Below are positions 36,154 to 47,054 of a DNA stretch of 64,000 bases, one piece after another. Both the position numbers and the translations under genes were made by a program. The stretch is from Myxococcales bacterium (GTDB taxonomy: Bacteria > Myxococcota_A > Bradymonadia > UBA7976 > UBA1532): NCBI GenBank assembly GCA_020633435.1, contig JACKDP010000001.1, positions 868,001-932,000 of the forward strand, read 5' to 3'. Every line of letters begins with the position of its first letter. Position 1 is the stretch's first letter. A model generated the notes under the pieces. It saw only the letters and a list, made by a program, of their open reading frames with translations. It ran no database searches and was not told the origin of the DNA.

Positions 36154-36447
36154 GCCGGGTCGGTACAGGGCTCTGAGGCCCGACCGGGTCGGTACAGGGC
36201 TCTGAGGCCCGGCCGGGTCGGTACAGGGCTCTGAGGCCCGGCCGGGTCGGTACAGGGCTCTGAGGCCCGGCCGGATTGGTACAGGGCTCTGAGGCCCGGC
36301 CGGATCGGTACAGGGCTCTGAGGCCGGGCCTACCGCGCCCGCGTCGGGTCCCCGACGCTCCACGCCACGCCATCCCCGCGATCCATCTCGGCGGGTCGGT
36401 ACAGGGCTCTGAGGCCCGGCCGGATAGGTACAGGGCTCCGAGGCCCG
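36154..36447. repeat. 29-bp repeat array with embedded 120-bp duplication
   Basis: GGTACAGGGCTCTGAGGCC recurs at 36162, 36191, 36220, 36249, 36278 and 36307 (period 29 bp), then at 36398 and 36427. Neighbouring units form a GGCCGGG/CCCGGCC hairpin. Segment 36301-36393 matches 36421-36513 with a 120-bp offset and few mismatches, so the array has duplicated together with the last codons of the adjoining aldo-keto reductase gene. The same core occurs twice near 38435-38501. The region lies between convergent genes. Confidence 0.85.
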
Positions 36448-36449
36448 GC

Positions 36450-37367
36450 CTACCGCGCCCGCGTAGGATCCCCGACGCTCCACGCCACGCCATCCCCGCG
36501 ATCCATCTCGGCGATGGCCGCCGTGTCGGCGTCGCTCAGCGCGAAGGAGAAGAGGTCCAGGTTCTGCGCCATCCGGGCAGCGCTGGTGCTCTTCGGCAGC
36601 ACCGCGTACCCCCGCTGCAGGGCCCAGCGCAGCAGCACCTGGGCCTCGGACACGCCGAGGCGCTCCGCCATCACCCGGAACGGCGAGGCCTCGGCCGCCC
36701 CATCCGCCCGCATCTGGGCCGTCTTCGCGCTCTCCTGCCCGGGCGTGGCCCGCCAACTCGCCAGCGGCACCAGGCTGCTGTACGCGATGGGCAGGATGTC
36801 GTTGGCCTCGAGGTACGCCACGAGGTCGGGCTTCTGCGACCACGGGTGCAGCTCGATCTGGTTGGCGTCCGGCTTCGGCAGGCCCGCCGCGACCAGCTCG
36901 TCGATGTGGGCGCCCGTGAAGTTGCTGACCCCGATGGCCCGCGCCTTCCCCTGGCGACGCAGCTCCGCGATCGCCCGCCACTGCTCCCGGCGCTCATCGG
37001 GATCGAAGGGCGCGTGGATGAGGTAGAGGTCCACGTAGTCGAGCTGCAGGTTGGCGAGGCTCGTATTCATGGCCTCGAGCGTCGTGGCGTACGTGCGGGG
37101 GGTCATGCCCCAGGCCGAGTTGCCCGGCCACAGCTTCGTCGTGATGAAGACGTCGTCGCGCTTGAGGCCGCTCTCCGCCAGGAAGGCCCGCAGGCCTTCC
37201 CCGACGCCGACCTCGTTGCGGTAGACCTCCGCGGTGTCGATGTGCCGATACCCGAGCTCCAGCGCGGTCTTCACGGCCGCCGCCGCCTCCTCGGGCTTGA
37301 TCAGGTAGGTGCCGAACCCCACGGCCGGCATCTGGATCGTGGGCGTCAGCTTGAGAGTCGCGGTCAT
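36450..37367 (-). CDS. Aldo/keto reductase
   Basis: 305 aa NAD(P)H-dependent oxidoreductase of the AKR TIM-barrel superfamily. The catalytic tetrad is complete: Asp44 and Tyr49 (HIDTAEVYRNE), Lys78 (ITTKLW) and His118 (LYLIHAP). GVSNF and the late PKST cofactor segment (VLPKSTSAARM) are also present. The natural substrate is unknown; 2,5-diketo-gluconate-like reductases are the nearest by motif. It is divergent from an AraC-type regulator 164 bp away, a pairing that suggests the regulator controls it. The final about 60 bp of the gene are duplicated as a non-coding copy at about 36330-36393. Confidence 0.92.
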   Translation of the reverse strand: MTATLKLTPTIQMPAVGFGTYLIKPEEAAAAVKTALELGYRHIDTAEVYRNEVGVGEGLRAFLAESGLKRDDVFITTKLWPGNSAWGMTPRTYATTLEAMNTSLANLQLDYVDLYLIHAPFDPDERREQWRAIAELRRQGKARAIGVSNFTGAHIDELVAAGLPKPDANQIELHPWSQKPDLVAYLEANDILPIAYSSLVPLASWRATPGQESAKTAQMRADGAAEASPFRVMAERLGVSEAQVLLRWALQRGYAVLPKSTSAARMAQNLDLFSFALSDADTAAIAEMDRGDGVAWSVGDPTRAR

Positions 37368-37476
37368 GTTCGCTCCGTCTGAAGGGTGGACCCACCATAG
37401 CCCCGGTCGGCGCCGGCGGCCTGCCTCATCCTCCTGGAGACGTGCCCGTTCCTCCGAGCCGTCGCAGGAACACTGC

Positions 37477-37490
37477 TCCGAGGCCTCGGA
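37477..37490. promoter_or_regulatory. Palindrome in the AKR/AraC divergent region
   Basis: TCCGAGGCCTCGGA is a perfect 14-bp palindrome; a half site TCCGAG recurs at 37453-37458. It lies about 42 bp before the regulator start and 110 bp before the reductase start, so it is a reasonable operator for the AraC-type protein. Function is inferred. Confidence 0.45.
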
Positions 37491-37531
37491 CCTGCTACCA
37501 CTGAGTCGCCCGGAAGACGAGGAGGCGAACG

Positions 37532-38419
37532 ATGACCGTCGAAGAGCTGGCCGCGCAGGTGATGGCCCGGTCCGGCCCGGCTGGGCCCGACACCAGCGGC
37601 GTGACGCGCCCGATGCCCGCCGTCGTGCTCCTGCGCCAGACCAGCCCCAGCGCCCTCGACCCGACGATGTACGAGCCCGTGGTCTGCCTGATCCTCCAGG
37701 GCCGCAAAGAGACGTTCCTCGGGGACGAGCGGTTCGAGTTTGGCCCTGGCGAGTCCCTCCTCGTCACCCACGACGTGCCCGTCAACGCCCGCGTCACCGT
37801 CGCGACGCCCACGACCCCATACCTCGCCCTCATCCTCCAGCTCGACTTCGCCCTCCTGCGCAGCCTCGAGAGCGAGCTGCAGGCCCCGCACACCGCCGAC
37901 CCGCCCCCGCGCTCCGTCGTCCTCCAGCGCGCCCCATCCGCGCTGATCGGGGCCTTCGCCCGCTACCTCGCCTGCGCCGCCGATGCCACGGAAGCCCGCG
38001 TCGTGGGCCCCCTCATCCTGAGGGAGATCCACTTCCGCCTCCTCGCCGCCCCCCAGGGCAGCATGTTGCGCCATCTGCTCCGGCACGACTCCCACGCCAG
38101 CGCCATCTCGCGCGCCATCGCCCACCTCCGCCGCGACTTCCGCGCCCCCATCTCCGTCCCCCGTCTCGCCCGCGACATCGGCATGAGCCCGTCGACATTC
38201 CACAAGCATTTCAAGGACATCACCTCGACCACCCCGCTCCAGTACCAGAAGGACCTGCGGCTCCTCGAGGCCCGCCAGCTCCTCCGGGTCGCTGGCCGCG
38301 CCGTCTCGACCGTCGCCTTCGAAGTCGGCTACGAGAGCCCCAACCAGTTCAGCCGCGAGTACACCCGCAAGTTCGGCGTCCCCCCCCGCGCCGACCTCGC
38401 CGCCCACCTCGTCGCCTGA
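37532..38419 (+). CDS. AraC-family transcriptional regulator
   Basis: 295 aa. The N-terminal half is the AraC_N-type effector/dimerisation domain (about 25-160, with YEPVVCLILQGRKETFLGD and FGPGESLLVTHDVPV). The C-terminal about 100 residues hold two helix-turn-helix motifs of the AraC/XylS class (VPRLARDIGMSPSTFHKHFK and VAFEVGYESPNQFSREYTR). ATG 37532 follows GAGGAGG. Divergent from an aldo-keto reductase, its most likely target. Members with this N-terminal domain commonly sit beside oxidoreductases; the inducer cannot be told. Confidence 0.92.
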   Translation: MTVEELAAQVMARSGPAGPDTSGVTRPMPAVVLLRQTSPSALDPTMYEPVVCLILQGRKETFLGDERFEFGPGESLLVTHDVPVNARVTVATPTTPYLALILQLDFALLRSLESELQAPHTADPPPRSVVLQRAPSALIGAFARYLACAADATEARVVGPLILREIHFRLLAAPQGSMLRHLLRHDSHASAISRAIAHLRRDFRAPISVPRLARDIGMSPSTFHKHFKDITSTTPLQYQKDLRLLEARQLLRVAGRAVSTVAFEVGYESPNQFSREYTRKFGVPPRADLAAHLVA

Positions 38420-38434
38420 CCCCCAGCCGGGGCC

Positions 38435-38501
38435 GTACAAGGCTCTGAGTACCAGTCGTCCCCCCGGCACCGGCCGGATGGGGGGCGTACAGGGCTCTGA
38501 G
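38435..38501. repeat. Two dispersed copies of the 29-bp repeat core
   Basis: GTACAAGGCTCTGAG (38435-38449) and GTACAGGGCTCTGAG (38487-38501) match the core of the array at 36162-36447. They lie between the convergent AraC gene and a transposase-family gene. The rest of 38502-38725 shows no gene. Confidence 0.75.
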
Positions 38502-38725
38502 TCCCGATGACCACGCCGGAACTGGTCGGATCGGGCGCCGAGGACGGGCCGCAGCCGTTCGCCAGGAACTTTTTCGCTCGGAATCGGGGTGTTGGGCGCT
38601 CACTCGACGACGGAGTGGCGCCCGCACCACCCCGCGGCGCCTCCCGCCCCCCGTCCCCAGGCACACCACCCCCACCCCACCCACCCCGGTGGCCCACCGC
38701 CTCTCGATCTCGCCCCGACCGCGGG

Positions 38726-39835
38726 CTACGCGCCCGCAAGATCCGGCCAGGCCCCCGCCCCGACGACCTCGGTCAGGTGCCCCAGCACCCGCCCCGCGCT
38801 GAAGCGCGCCGGCGTCGACCAGATGAAGTCCTCCCCCGGCCGCGCCGCCGCCACCAGCACCGCGCGCGGCCACTGCAGCCCCTCGTGGATGCGCAGGGCG
38901 TCGGGCGCCCCCGCGACGAGCCGCGCCATCTGGGCCTGCGCGTGCAGGATGGCCCCCTCCGTCGCCTCCCACGCCGCCGCGACGAGCGCGCGCGCCGACT
39001 CGCCCCGCGCGTCGAACCGCGGACACGGCCCCCACGCGACCTTCTCGGGGATGTAGCGGGCGTCCCGCCCCCGCGGGTCATACGTGGCCGGCAGCTCCCG
39101 GTCCGCGTGCTCCGCGATGATGCCGGCCACCACCGCCTGGCAGTACCGCCGCCAGCTCGCGTCGTCCCACCCCGGCAGCGGCACGAAGCGCAGCCGCACC
39201 GGCCGCAGGAACGCCCGCCGGTCCGGCTCGCCGCCGCGCCGCCGCGCCTGCCGCCACGCCACCCGGTCGAGCACCACCCCCTCGACCACGCCGTCCCCCA
39301 CCAGCGCCCGGGCACAGTGCGCCCCCGGCCAGTCCAGCGGGCTCGCCACCAGCCCCTCCTTGACGCCATGGCTGAGCAGGTACCGCAGCCAGTGCGCCGC
39401 CGCCGGGGCGTCGAGCAGCGTGCTGACGCGGTACCGCCCGTCCCAGACGGTGCCCCGCGTGCCGTGACGGGCGTGCGTGAGCTCCGCGAGCCGCGCCTTC
39501 ACGTACTGCACCCAGCCGCTCACCGCGACGGCCGTCCGGGCGCGCAGCAGCGCGTGGAAGTGGTTGCTCGTCAGGACGAAGCCCACCAGCCCGACGCCGT
39601 ACCGGGCCGTCGCCGCCGCGACGATGCCCCAGACCTCCGCCACGAAGGCGGGGTCGTCCGGGTGGAAGGCATACCGCCCAAGCACCGTGCGGCTGCTGAT
39701 GTGGTGGATGTGATCGGGGCTGAGCACGCGATGCCGCAGCCGTCGCCGCGCCCCCGAACCCCGGTTTCTCTTGTTGTTTCGGTGGCTTGCCTCGCCGCCT
39801 GGGGCGGCCCGCCTCGCTCGGGTGCTGGTCGGCAT
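38726..39835 (-). CDS. REP-associated/IS200-like tyrosine transposase, HUH intact
   Basis: 369 aa from ATG 39835, which follows CGGAGG on the minus strand; another ATG at 39862 has a poorer site. The Y1-type domain is recognisable: HHISSRTVLGRYAFH at the start, the metal-binding GFVLTSNHFHALLR (HFH = HUH), then YVKARLAELTHAR, with a candidate nucleophile tyrosine, and VWDGRYR. The C-terminal about 150 residues are the long extension shared with the HUH-less copy at 9949-10950. No terminal repeats of an insertion sequence were found, so it behaves like a stand-alone RAYT. Nearby copies of the 29-bp repeat core make it the likeliest mobiliser of that family (inference). Confidence 0.8.
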   Translation of the reverse strand: MPTSTRARRAAPGGEASHRNNKRNRGSGARRRLRHRVLSPDHIHHISSRTVLGRYAFHPDDPAFVAEVWGIVAAATARYGVGLVGFVLTSNHFHALLRARTAVAVSGWVQYVKARLAELTHARHGTRGTVWDGRYRVSTLLDAPAAAHWLRYLLSHGVKEGLVASPLDWPGAHCARALVGDGVVEGVVLDRVAWRQARRRGGEPDRRAFLRPVRLRFVPLPGWDDASWRRYCQAVVAGIIAEHADRELPATYDPRGRDARYIPEKVAWGPCPRFDARGESARALVAAAWEATEGAILHAQAQMARLVAGAPDALRIHEGLQWPRAVLVAAARPGEDFIWSTPARFSAGRVLGHLTEVVGAGAWPDLAGA

Positions 39836-39997
39836 GTTCCGACCTCCGTGGTGGACTCCCATGCTCTTCGGTCAATCGCGGGCCGTGTCGCAGGAAAAGT
39901 GACAAGCGCGCGCATTTTCTGCCCGTCGAGCCGCCCCTCGACTTCGCGCCGATATCGTGATCCACTGGCGCCGCACCGCCACCCGGGAGAGCAGCCC

Positions 39998-41593
39998 TTG
40001 AGCGAAGAGCCGTGGAACAAGGGGGGTCAGCCGCCCCCTGCCGGCGGGTACGATGACATCGTCATCGGCTCCGGCATGGGCGGCATGACCAGCGCCGCCA
40101 TGCTGGCCGCCATGGGCCGCAAGGTCCTCGTCCTGGAGCAGCACTACACCGCCGGCGGCTTCACCCATATGTTCAAGCGCAAGCGCTGGACGTGGGACGT
40201 GGGCGTGCACGCCGTCGGCGAGGTGACGGGCCACACCCTGACCGGGCGCCTGCTCAGCCACCTCACCCATGGCCGCCTGGAGTGGGCGTCCCTCGGGCCC
40301 GTCTACGACACCTTCCAGTGGCCCGGCGACTTCCACATCGACTTCCCCGACAACCCCCGCCAGTTCCGCGAGAACCTGGTGCAGGCGTTCCCCGGCGGCG
40401 TCGCGGCCATCGACGCGTACCTCCGCGCCGTCAAGGAGGTCTCGGGCAGCATGCGCGCGTTCTACCAGGCGCGCGCCCTGCCCCGCGGCTTCGACTTCGT
40501 CGCCGAGCGCGTCCTCGCCCGCAAGGCCCACGGCTGGTTCAGCCAGCGCACCGCCGACGTGCTGGCCTCCTTCACCGACGACCCGCGCCTCCGCGCCCTC
40601 TTCGCCGCCCAGTGGGGCTACTACGGCTCGCCGCCCTCCCGGTCGTCCTTCGCCATCCAGGCCCTCGTCACCCGCCACTTCATGCGCGGCGGCTACTACC
40701 CCGTCGGCGGGGCGAAGATGATCGCCCACCACCTCCTCGGCCGCGTCGCCGAGGCCGGGGGCTGGACGCGCATCCGCGCCGACGTCGAGGCCATCCTGGT
40801 CGAGGGCGGCGCGGCCGTGGGCGTGCGCCTGGCCGACGGCGAGGTCATCCGCGCCCGCCGCGTCTTCAGCGCCGTCGGCGTCGCGGCCACCCTCCGGCGC
40901 CTCCTCCCCCCCGAGATCGGCCAGGCCCCCTGGGCCCGGAGCATCACCGACCTGCGCCCCGCCCCCGCCCACGTCTGCCTGTACGTCGGCTTCAAGGGCG
41001 ACATCCGCGCCGCCGGCGCCTCCGCCGCGAACCAGTGGTTCTACGAGACCTGGGATCCCGAGGACGAGGTCTGGGACGTCCACCCCGCCCGGGACGTCCC
41101 GCGCGCGCCCTGTCTCTACGTCAGCTTCCCCTCCCTGAAGGATCCGACCCACGATCCGGGCCCCGACCAGCTGCACACGGGCGAGATCGTCACCTTCGCC
41201 CCCTGGGACGCCTTCGCCCCCTGGCAGGACGCCCGCTGGCGCCGCCGCGGCGACGACTACGAGGCCTTCAAGGCGAAGCTGACGGAGCGCCTCCTCGACC
41301 AGTTCCTGGCCTACCGCCCCGAGCTGCGCGCCATGGTGGCCTACACCGAGCTCTCCACCCCCATCTCGACGGACCACTTCGTCCGCCCCGTCCGCGGCTC
41401 CATCTACGGCATCGAGCCCACCCCCGAGCGCTTCGCCAACCGCGCCCTGCGCCCCCGCTCCCCCGTGAAGAACCTGTACTTCTCGGGCAGCGAGGTGGCC
41501 ACCGTCGGCGTCATCGGCGCCATGATGGGCGGCGTCTCGGCCGTGATGGCCGCGGAGCCGCGCAAGACCATGGCCATGATGAAGGGCGTGTGA
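39998..41593 (+). CDS. FAD-dependent oxidoreductase, phytoene desaturase/retinol saturase type
   Basis: 531 aa. The N-terminal dinucleotide-binding motif IVIGSGMGGMTSAAMLAAMG followed by VLEQHYTAGGFTHMFKR is typical of the CrtI/CrtISO/retinol-saturase group. The C-terminal FAD segment NLYFSGSEVATVGVIGAMMG agrees. The reaction is probably saturation, desaturation or isomerisation of a polyene lipid; the substrate is not known. TTG 39998 is chosen: GGGAGA lies about 9 bases upstream, no ATG or GTG fits, and the open frame further upstream runs antisense to the transposase gene. It overlaps tag by one base (TGATG), so the two are translationally coupled. Confidence 0.85.
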   Translation: MSEEPWNKGGQPPPAGGYDDIVIGSGMGGMTSAAMLAAMGRKVLVLEQHYTAGGFTHMFKRKRWTWDVGVHAVGEVTGHTLTGRLLSHLTHGRLEWASLGPVYDTFQWPGDFHIDFPDNPRQFRENLVQAFPGGVAAIDAYLRAVKEVSGSMRAFYQARALPRGFDFVAERVLARKAHGWFSQRTADVLASFTDDPRLRALFAAQWGYYGSPPSRSSFAIQALVTRHFMRGGYYPVGGAKMIAHHLLGRVAEAGGWTRIRADVEAILVEGGAAVGVRLADGEVIRARRVFSAVGVAATLRRLLPPEIGQAPWARSITDLRPAPAHVCLYVGFKGDIRAAGASAANQWFYETWDPEDEVWDVHPARDVPRAPCLYVSFPSLKDPTHDPGPDQLHTGEIVTFAPWDAFAPWQDARWRRRGDDYEAFKAKLTERLLDQFLAYRPELRAMVAYTELSTPISTDHFVRPVRGSIYGIEPTPERFANRALRPRSPVKNLYFSGSEVATVGVIGAMMGGVSAVMAAEPRKTMAMMKGV

Positions 41594-42186
41594 TGACCGA
41601 CGGCACCTGCGGCTGGGCGACGAAGCAGGCGGACTACCGCGCCTACCACGACGAGGAGTGGGGCCGCCCCCAGACGGACGACCGCCGCCTGCTGGAGAAG
41701 CTCTGCCTGGAGGGCTTTCAGTCGGGGCTGAGCTGGCTGACCATCCTGCGCAAGCGCCCGGCTTTTCGTCGTGCTTTCGCGGACTTCGACTGCGACGTGG
41801 TGGCCGCCTACACCGAGGAGGACGTGGCCCGCCTGCTGGCCGACCCGGGCATCGTCCGCCACCGCGGCAAGATCGAGGCGACCATCGCCAACGCCCGCGC
41901 GACCCAGCAGATCCGCGCCCGGCATGGCAGCCTCGCGGCCTGGCTCTGGCGGTTCGCGCCGCCGCCCGGCCCGGCCCCGGCCTCCCTGGCCGACGTCCCG
42001 GGCAAGACCCCCGCGGCCGTCGCCCTGGCCCGCGCCCTGAAGGCCGAGGGCTTCCGCTTCGTGGGGCCCACCACCGCCTACGCCTTCATGCAGGCCATGG
42101 GCATGGTGAACGACCACCTGGCCGGCTGCCCCGCCCGCGCCGCCGCGGCCGCGGACCGCGCCGCCTTCGTCCCGCCCACGCCCTAG
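41593..42186 (+). CDS. tag: DNA-3-methyladenine glycosylase I
   Basis: 197 aa. Tag removes 3-methyladenine from alkylated DNA as the first step of base excision repair. It keeps the family's opening CGW...YHDEEWG (zinc-binding Cys and His), CLEGFQSGLSWLTILRKR with the catalytic-pocket Glu, IVRHRGKIEATIANARA, and the C-terminal FMQAMGMVNDHLAGC with the other two zinc ligands. The start overlaps the stop of the FAD oxidoreductase. Its stop shares the CTAG tetranucleotide with the stop of the convergent flavin reductase-like gene. Confidence 0.95.
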   Translation: MTDGTCGWATKQADYRAYHDEEWGRPQTDDRRLLEKLCLEGFQSGLSWLTILRKRPAFRRAFADFDCDVVAAYTEEDVARLLADPGIVRHRGKIEATIANARATQQIRARHGSLAAWLWRFAPPPGPAPASLADVPGKTPAAVALARALKAEGFRFVGPTTAYAFMQAMGMVNDHLAGCPARAAAAADRAAFVPPTP

Positions 42187-42794
42187 CCGGGCCGCCGCCG
42201 CTCGAACAGCTCGCCCGTCCGGCAGTACGCCGCCCCGCCCATCCGGCCCACCGCGTCGAGCAGCCGCGGATCGACGCGCCCCCGCTCGTCGAGCACGGCG
42301 TCGTCCACGTGGATCTCCACGATGCGCCCGATGATCAGGTCCGCCGTGATCTCCTCGCCATCGGCGATGGGCACGTGCTGGAAGAGCTCGCACTCGTACT
42401 GCACCGGCGAGCCGACCACCCGATCGGCGGCCACCCGCGCGGCGGGCACCGTCGCCAGCCCGGCGAGCGTGGCCTCGTCGACGCCCGCCGGCACCTCCGC
42501 GCTCGTGGCGACCATCGCGTCCGCCAGCGCGAAGGGCACGATGTTCACCACGAAGGCCCGGCTCCGCAGGATGTTGCGCGCCGTGTCCTTCGGGGTGTCG
42601 GGCCCGCGCCGGCCGACGCTGAAGCAGAGCGTCGGCGGCCGGCCGACCACCCCCGAGAAGAAGCTGAACGGCGCCAGGTTGCGCGCGCCGTCGGCCTCCC
42701 GCGTGGCCACCCAGGCGATCGGCCGGGGCACCAGCGTGCTGATGAGGGTGTAGTAGACGGCGCTGGGGCTCAGGCTGGCGGGGTCGATCCGCAT
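42183..42794 (-). CDS. Flavin reductase-like (FMN-binding) protein
   Basis: 203 aa, split-barrel FMN-binding family. ATG 42794 follows GGAGG by five bases; an upstream in-frame GTG is less likely. Typical parts: LISTLVPRPIAWVATREADG (the FMN-phosphate loop), NLAPFSFFSGV, and KDTARNI. Such proteins use NAD(P)H to supply reduced flavin or act as small FMN oxidoreductases; the partner is not evident. It converges on tag with overlapping stop codons and is divergent from a lipoprotein gene. Confidence 0.85.
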   Translation of the reverse strand: MRIDPASLSPSAVYYTLISTLVPRPIAWVATREADGARNLAPFSFFSGVVGRPPTLCFSVGRRGPDTPKDTARNILRSRAFVVNIVPFALADAMVATSAEVPAGVDEATLAGLATVPAARVAADRVVGSPVQYECELFQHVPIADGEEITADLIIGRIVEIHVDDAVLDERGRVDPRLLDAVGRMGGAAYCRTGELFERRRPG

Positions 42795-42872
42795 GGCACC
42801 TCCGGCCACACCGCGTGGCGCGAGGGTCGTACTCTACCGGTGCACCACCTCGTCGCAAGCCTGGGAGAGCGC

Positions 42873-44345
42873 ATGCGCCACCTGATCCCCCTGTCGCTCC
42901 TGGCCGTGGCCCTCGTGGCCTGCGAGCAGGACAACGAGCTGGCCGATCCGGCCATCGACGCCGCCGCGGACGCCGCGGTCGACGCGGGGGTCGCCCCCGA
43001 CGCCGCGCCGCCCGCCGACGCGGCCCCCCCCGACTCGACTCCGCCCGATCAGGGCCCGCCGCCGCCGGACATGGGCCCCACGCTCTGCGAGGCGGCCTGC
43101 GCCCGCTTCGCCGCCTGCTCCATCACCGAGTGCGACGGCTTCGGCCCGGGTGACAGCGCGGCCCTGACCACCGGCTGCCTCCCCGTCTGCGACGCCAACC
43201 CCGCCTTCGGCACCGTCGTGAACGGCGCGGATGGCTGCGGCACCATCATCGCCTTCGGCCGCGACCAGGGCGACGCGCGCTACAACGAGGCCTGCGGCGA
43301 CGCCCCGCCCCCCCTCGAGCCCGATGGCGGCGAGTGCCCCTACCCCTGCGTCGGCGACGAGGTCTGCGTCGGCGGGCAGTGCGTCCGCCCCGATGGCACC
43401 TGCGACACGGACTACCACTGCCGCATCGGCGTCGAGCAGTGCCAGGACGGCACCTGCCGCACCGCCCAGTTCGCCGAGTGCCGCGCCGAGGCGGACTGCA
43501 CCGGGGCGGATCAGAGCTGCTACAGCTTCAGCCCCGATCCCCTGGCCCCCGGCAACTGCTTCATCGGCTGCGAGACGGACGACGCCTGCCCGCCGAGCGA
43601 GACGTGCAACGCCCAGGCGGGCGTCTGCTACTACGTCTTCTGCGGCCCGGGCTCGCCCAACGGCGACGTCTTCGGCGCCTGCGACGTCGGCGCCCGCGGC
43701 GGGACGTGCTACCCGCTGCCCGAGGGCAACGCCAACGCCCAGGGCACCCCCGGCATCTGCCTGGAGGCCGACGGCGACGCCCCGCTCGGCGCCCCGTGTG
43801 ACGCCCAGGCCACCGCGCGCACGCCCGAGAACCGGGCCGTGCAGTGCGCGGCCGGCGGCATCTGCTTCGGCGATCCCGACGACCCGCGCGAGCCCGGCGC
43901 CGTCCTCGACGGCCAGGGCACCTGCAACGCCCTCTGCGATCCCCGCGCCCCGGCCTGCCCCGAGGGCACCGCCTGCCTCGACTTCACCACCCCCGATGAC
44001 CCCGCGACGCCGGGCTTCGACGACACCCGCTACATCGGCGCCTGCCTGCCGAGCGACTGCGACGTGCTCGCCGCCGACGATCCCTGCGGCGAGGGCCGCG
44101 GCTGCCGCCCCTACGCCGTCACGACGACGGCCGGCCTCTGCGTCGACACGGGGGAGGTGGGCGCGGGCGAGGCCTGCGCCGAGAACGACGACTGCGCCGG
44201 CGCCGCCATCTGCGGCAACAACGGCGTGCTGGAGCAGGCCTGCCTGCCCATCTGCGATCCCGACGCCGAGGGCGCCTGCGGCGATGGCCAGGCCTGCTTC
44301 GCCCAGCCCGGCTGGCTCATCGGCTTCTGCGTGCCGGCCCCGTAG
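42873..44345 (+). CDS. Cys-rich lipoprotein
   Basis: 490 aa. The signal peptide ends in a lipobox LVAC (Cys at about residue 17), so it should be acylated and sit in the envelope. It is followed by an Ala/Asp/Pro linker (about 20-70, repeats of DAAP/PPD). The rest contains more than 40 Cys in short disulfide modules (GDEVCVGGQCV, CRAEADCTGADQSCY, CDPDAEGACGDGQACF), a layout frequent in Myxococcota lipoproteins and similar to eukaryotic extracellular EGF-like modules. ATG 42873 follows GGGAGA. Function unknown; probably extracellular binding. Confidence 0.85.
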   Translation: MRHLIPLSLLAVALVACEQDNELADPAIDAAADAAVDAGVAPDAAPPADAAPPDSTPPDQGPPPPDMGPTLCEAACARFAACSITECDGFGPGDSAALTTGCLPVCDANPAFGTVVNGADGCGTIIAFGRDQGDARYNEACGDAPPPLEPDGGECPYPCVGDEVCVGGQCVRPDGTCDTDYHCRIGVEQCQDGTCRTAQFAECRAEADCTGADQSCYSFSPDPLAPGNCFIGCETDDACPPSETCNAQAGVCYYVFCGPGSPNGDVFGACDVGARGGTCYPLPEGNANAQGTPGICLEADGDAPLGAPCDAQATARTPENRAVQCAAGGICFGDPDDPREPGAVLDGQGTCNALCDPRAPACPEGTACLDFTTPDDPATPGFDDTRYIGACLPSDCDVLAADDPCGEGRGCRPYAVTTTAGLCVDTGEVGAGEACAENDDCAGAAICGNNGVLEQACLPICDPDAEGACGDGQACFAQPGWLIGFCVPAP

Positions 44346-44364
44346 GCCACGAAACCCCGCAGAA

Positions 44365-46755
<2,391 letters not shown>

Positions 46756-46807
46756 CCATCCCTCTCTTTCGTGCCACGAGGCCCGACCGCCGCCCGCGGG
46801 GCGCGCC

Positions 46808-46829
46808 GAGATCCCTCGAAACGGATCTC
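46808..46829. promoter_or_regulatory. Inverted repeat upstream of lipoprotein A
   Basis: GAGATCC-N8-GGATCTC, 7-bp perfect arms, 53 bp before the lipoprotein start. A candidate operator. The rest of the 299-bp divergent region (46756-47054) shows no other clear signal. Confidence 0.35.
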
Positions 46830-47054
46830 TTCGACGCACCCAACCTCTCGATTTCATGCGGAAACTCTAGCGGACGAGCCCGCCACCGGCAGTGACCTGA
46901 GGTGCCATCCGCTGACCCTGCCCGCCACGCCCTCCACAGACTGGCATGACACGCCAGACGAGGTCCGCCGCGGTGGCGCGTCCGGCCAGGCGGCCCGTTG
47001 ACACCGCCCGCGGCGATGGCCGACGCTGCGCCCCTCCCGAGCCGCGAGGACCCG

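Noticed and set aside
36162..36447. CRISPR-like array
   Set aside because: The 29-bp unit length fits a direct repeat, but units are directly adjacent with no spacers, and no cas gene is near.
38507..39997. N-terminal extension of the FAD oxidoreductase
   Set aside because: The frame is open but reads through the antisense strand of the transposase gene and has no family match; the FAD motif begins soon after 39998.
46937..46953. Sigma-54-like CTGGCATGACACGCCAG
   Set aside because: The GG to GC spacing does not fit a -24/-12 promoter; at most a weak 5-bp inverted repeat.
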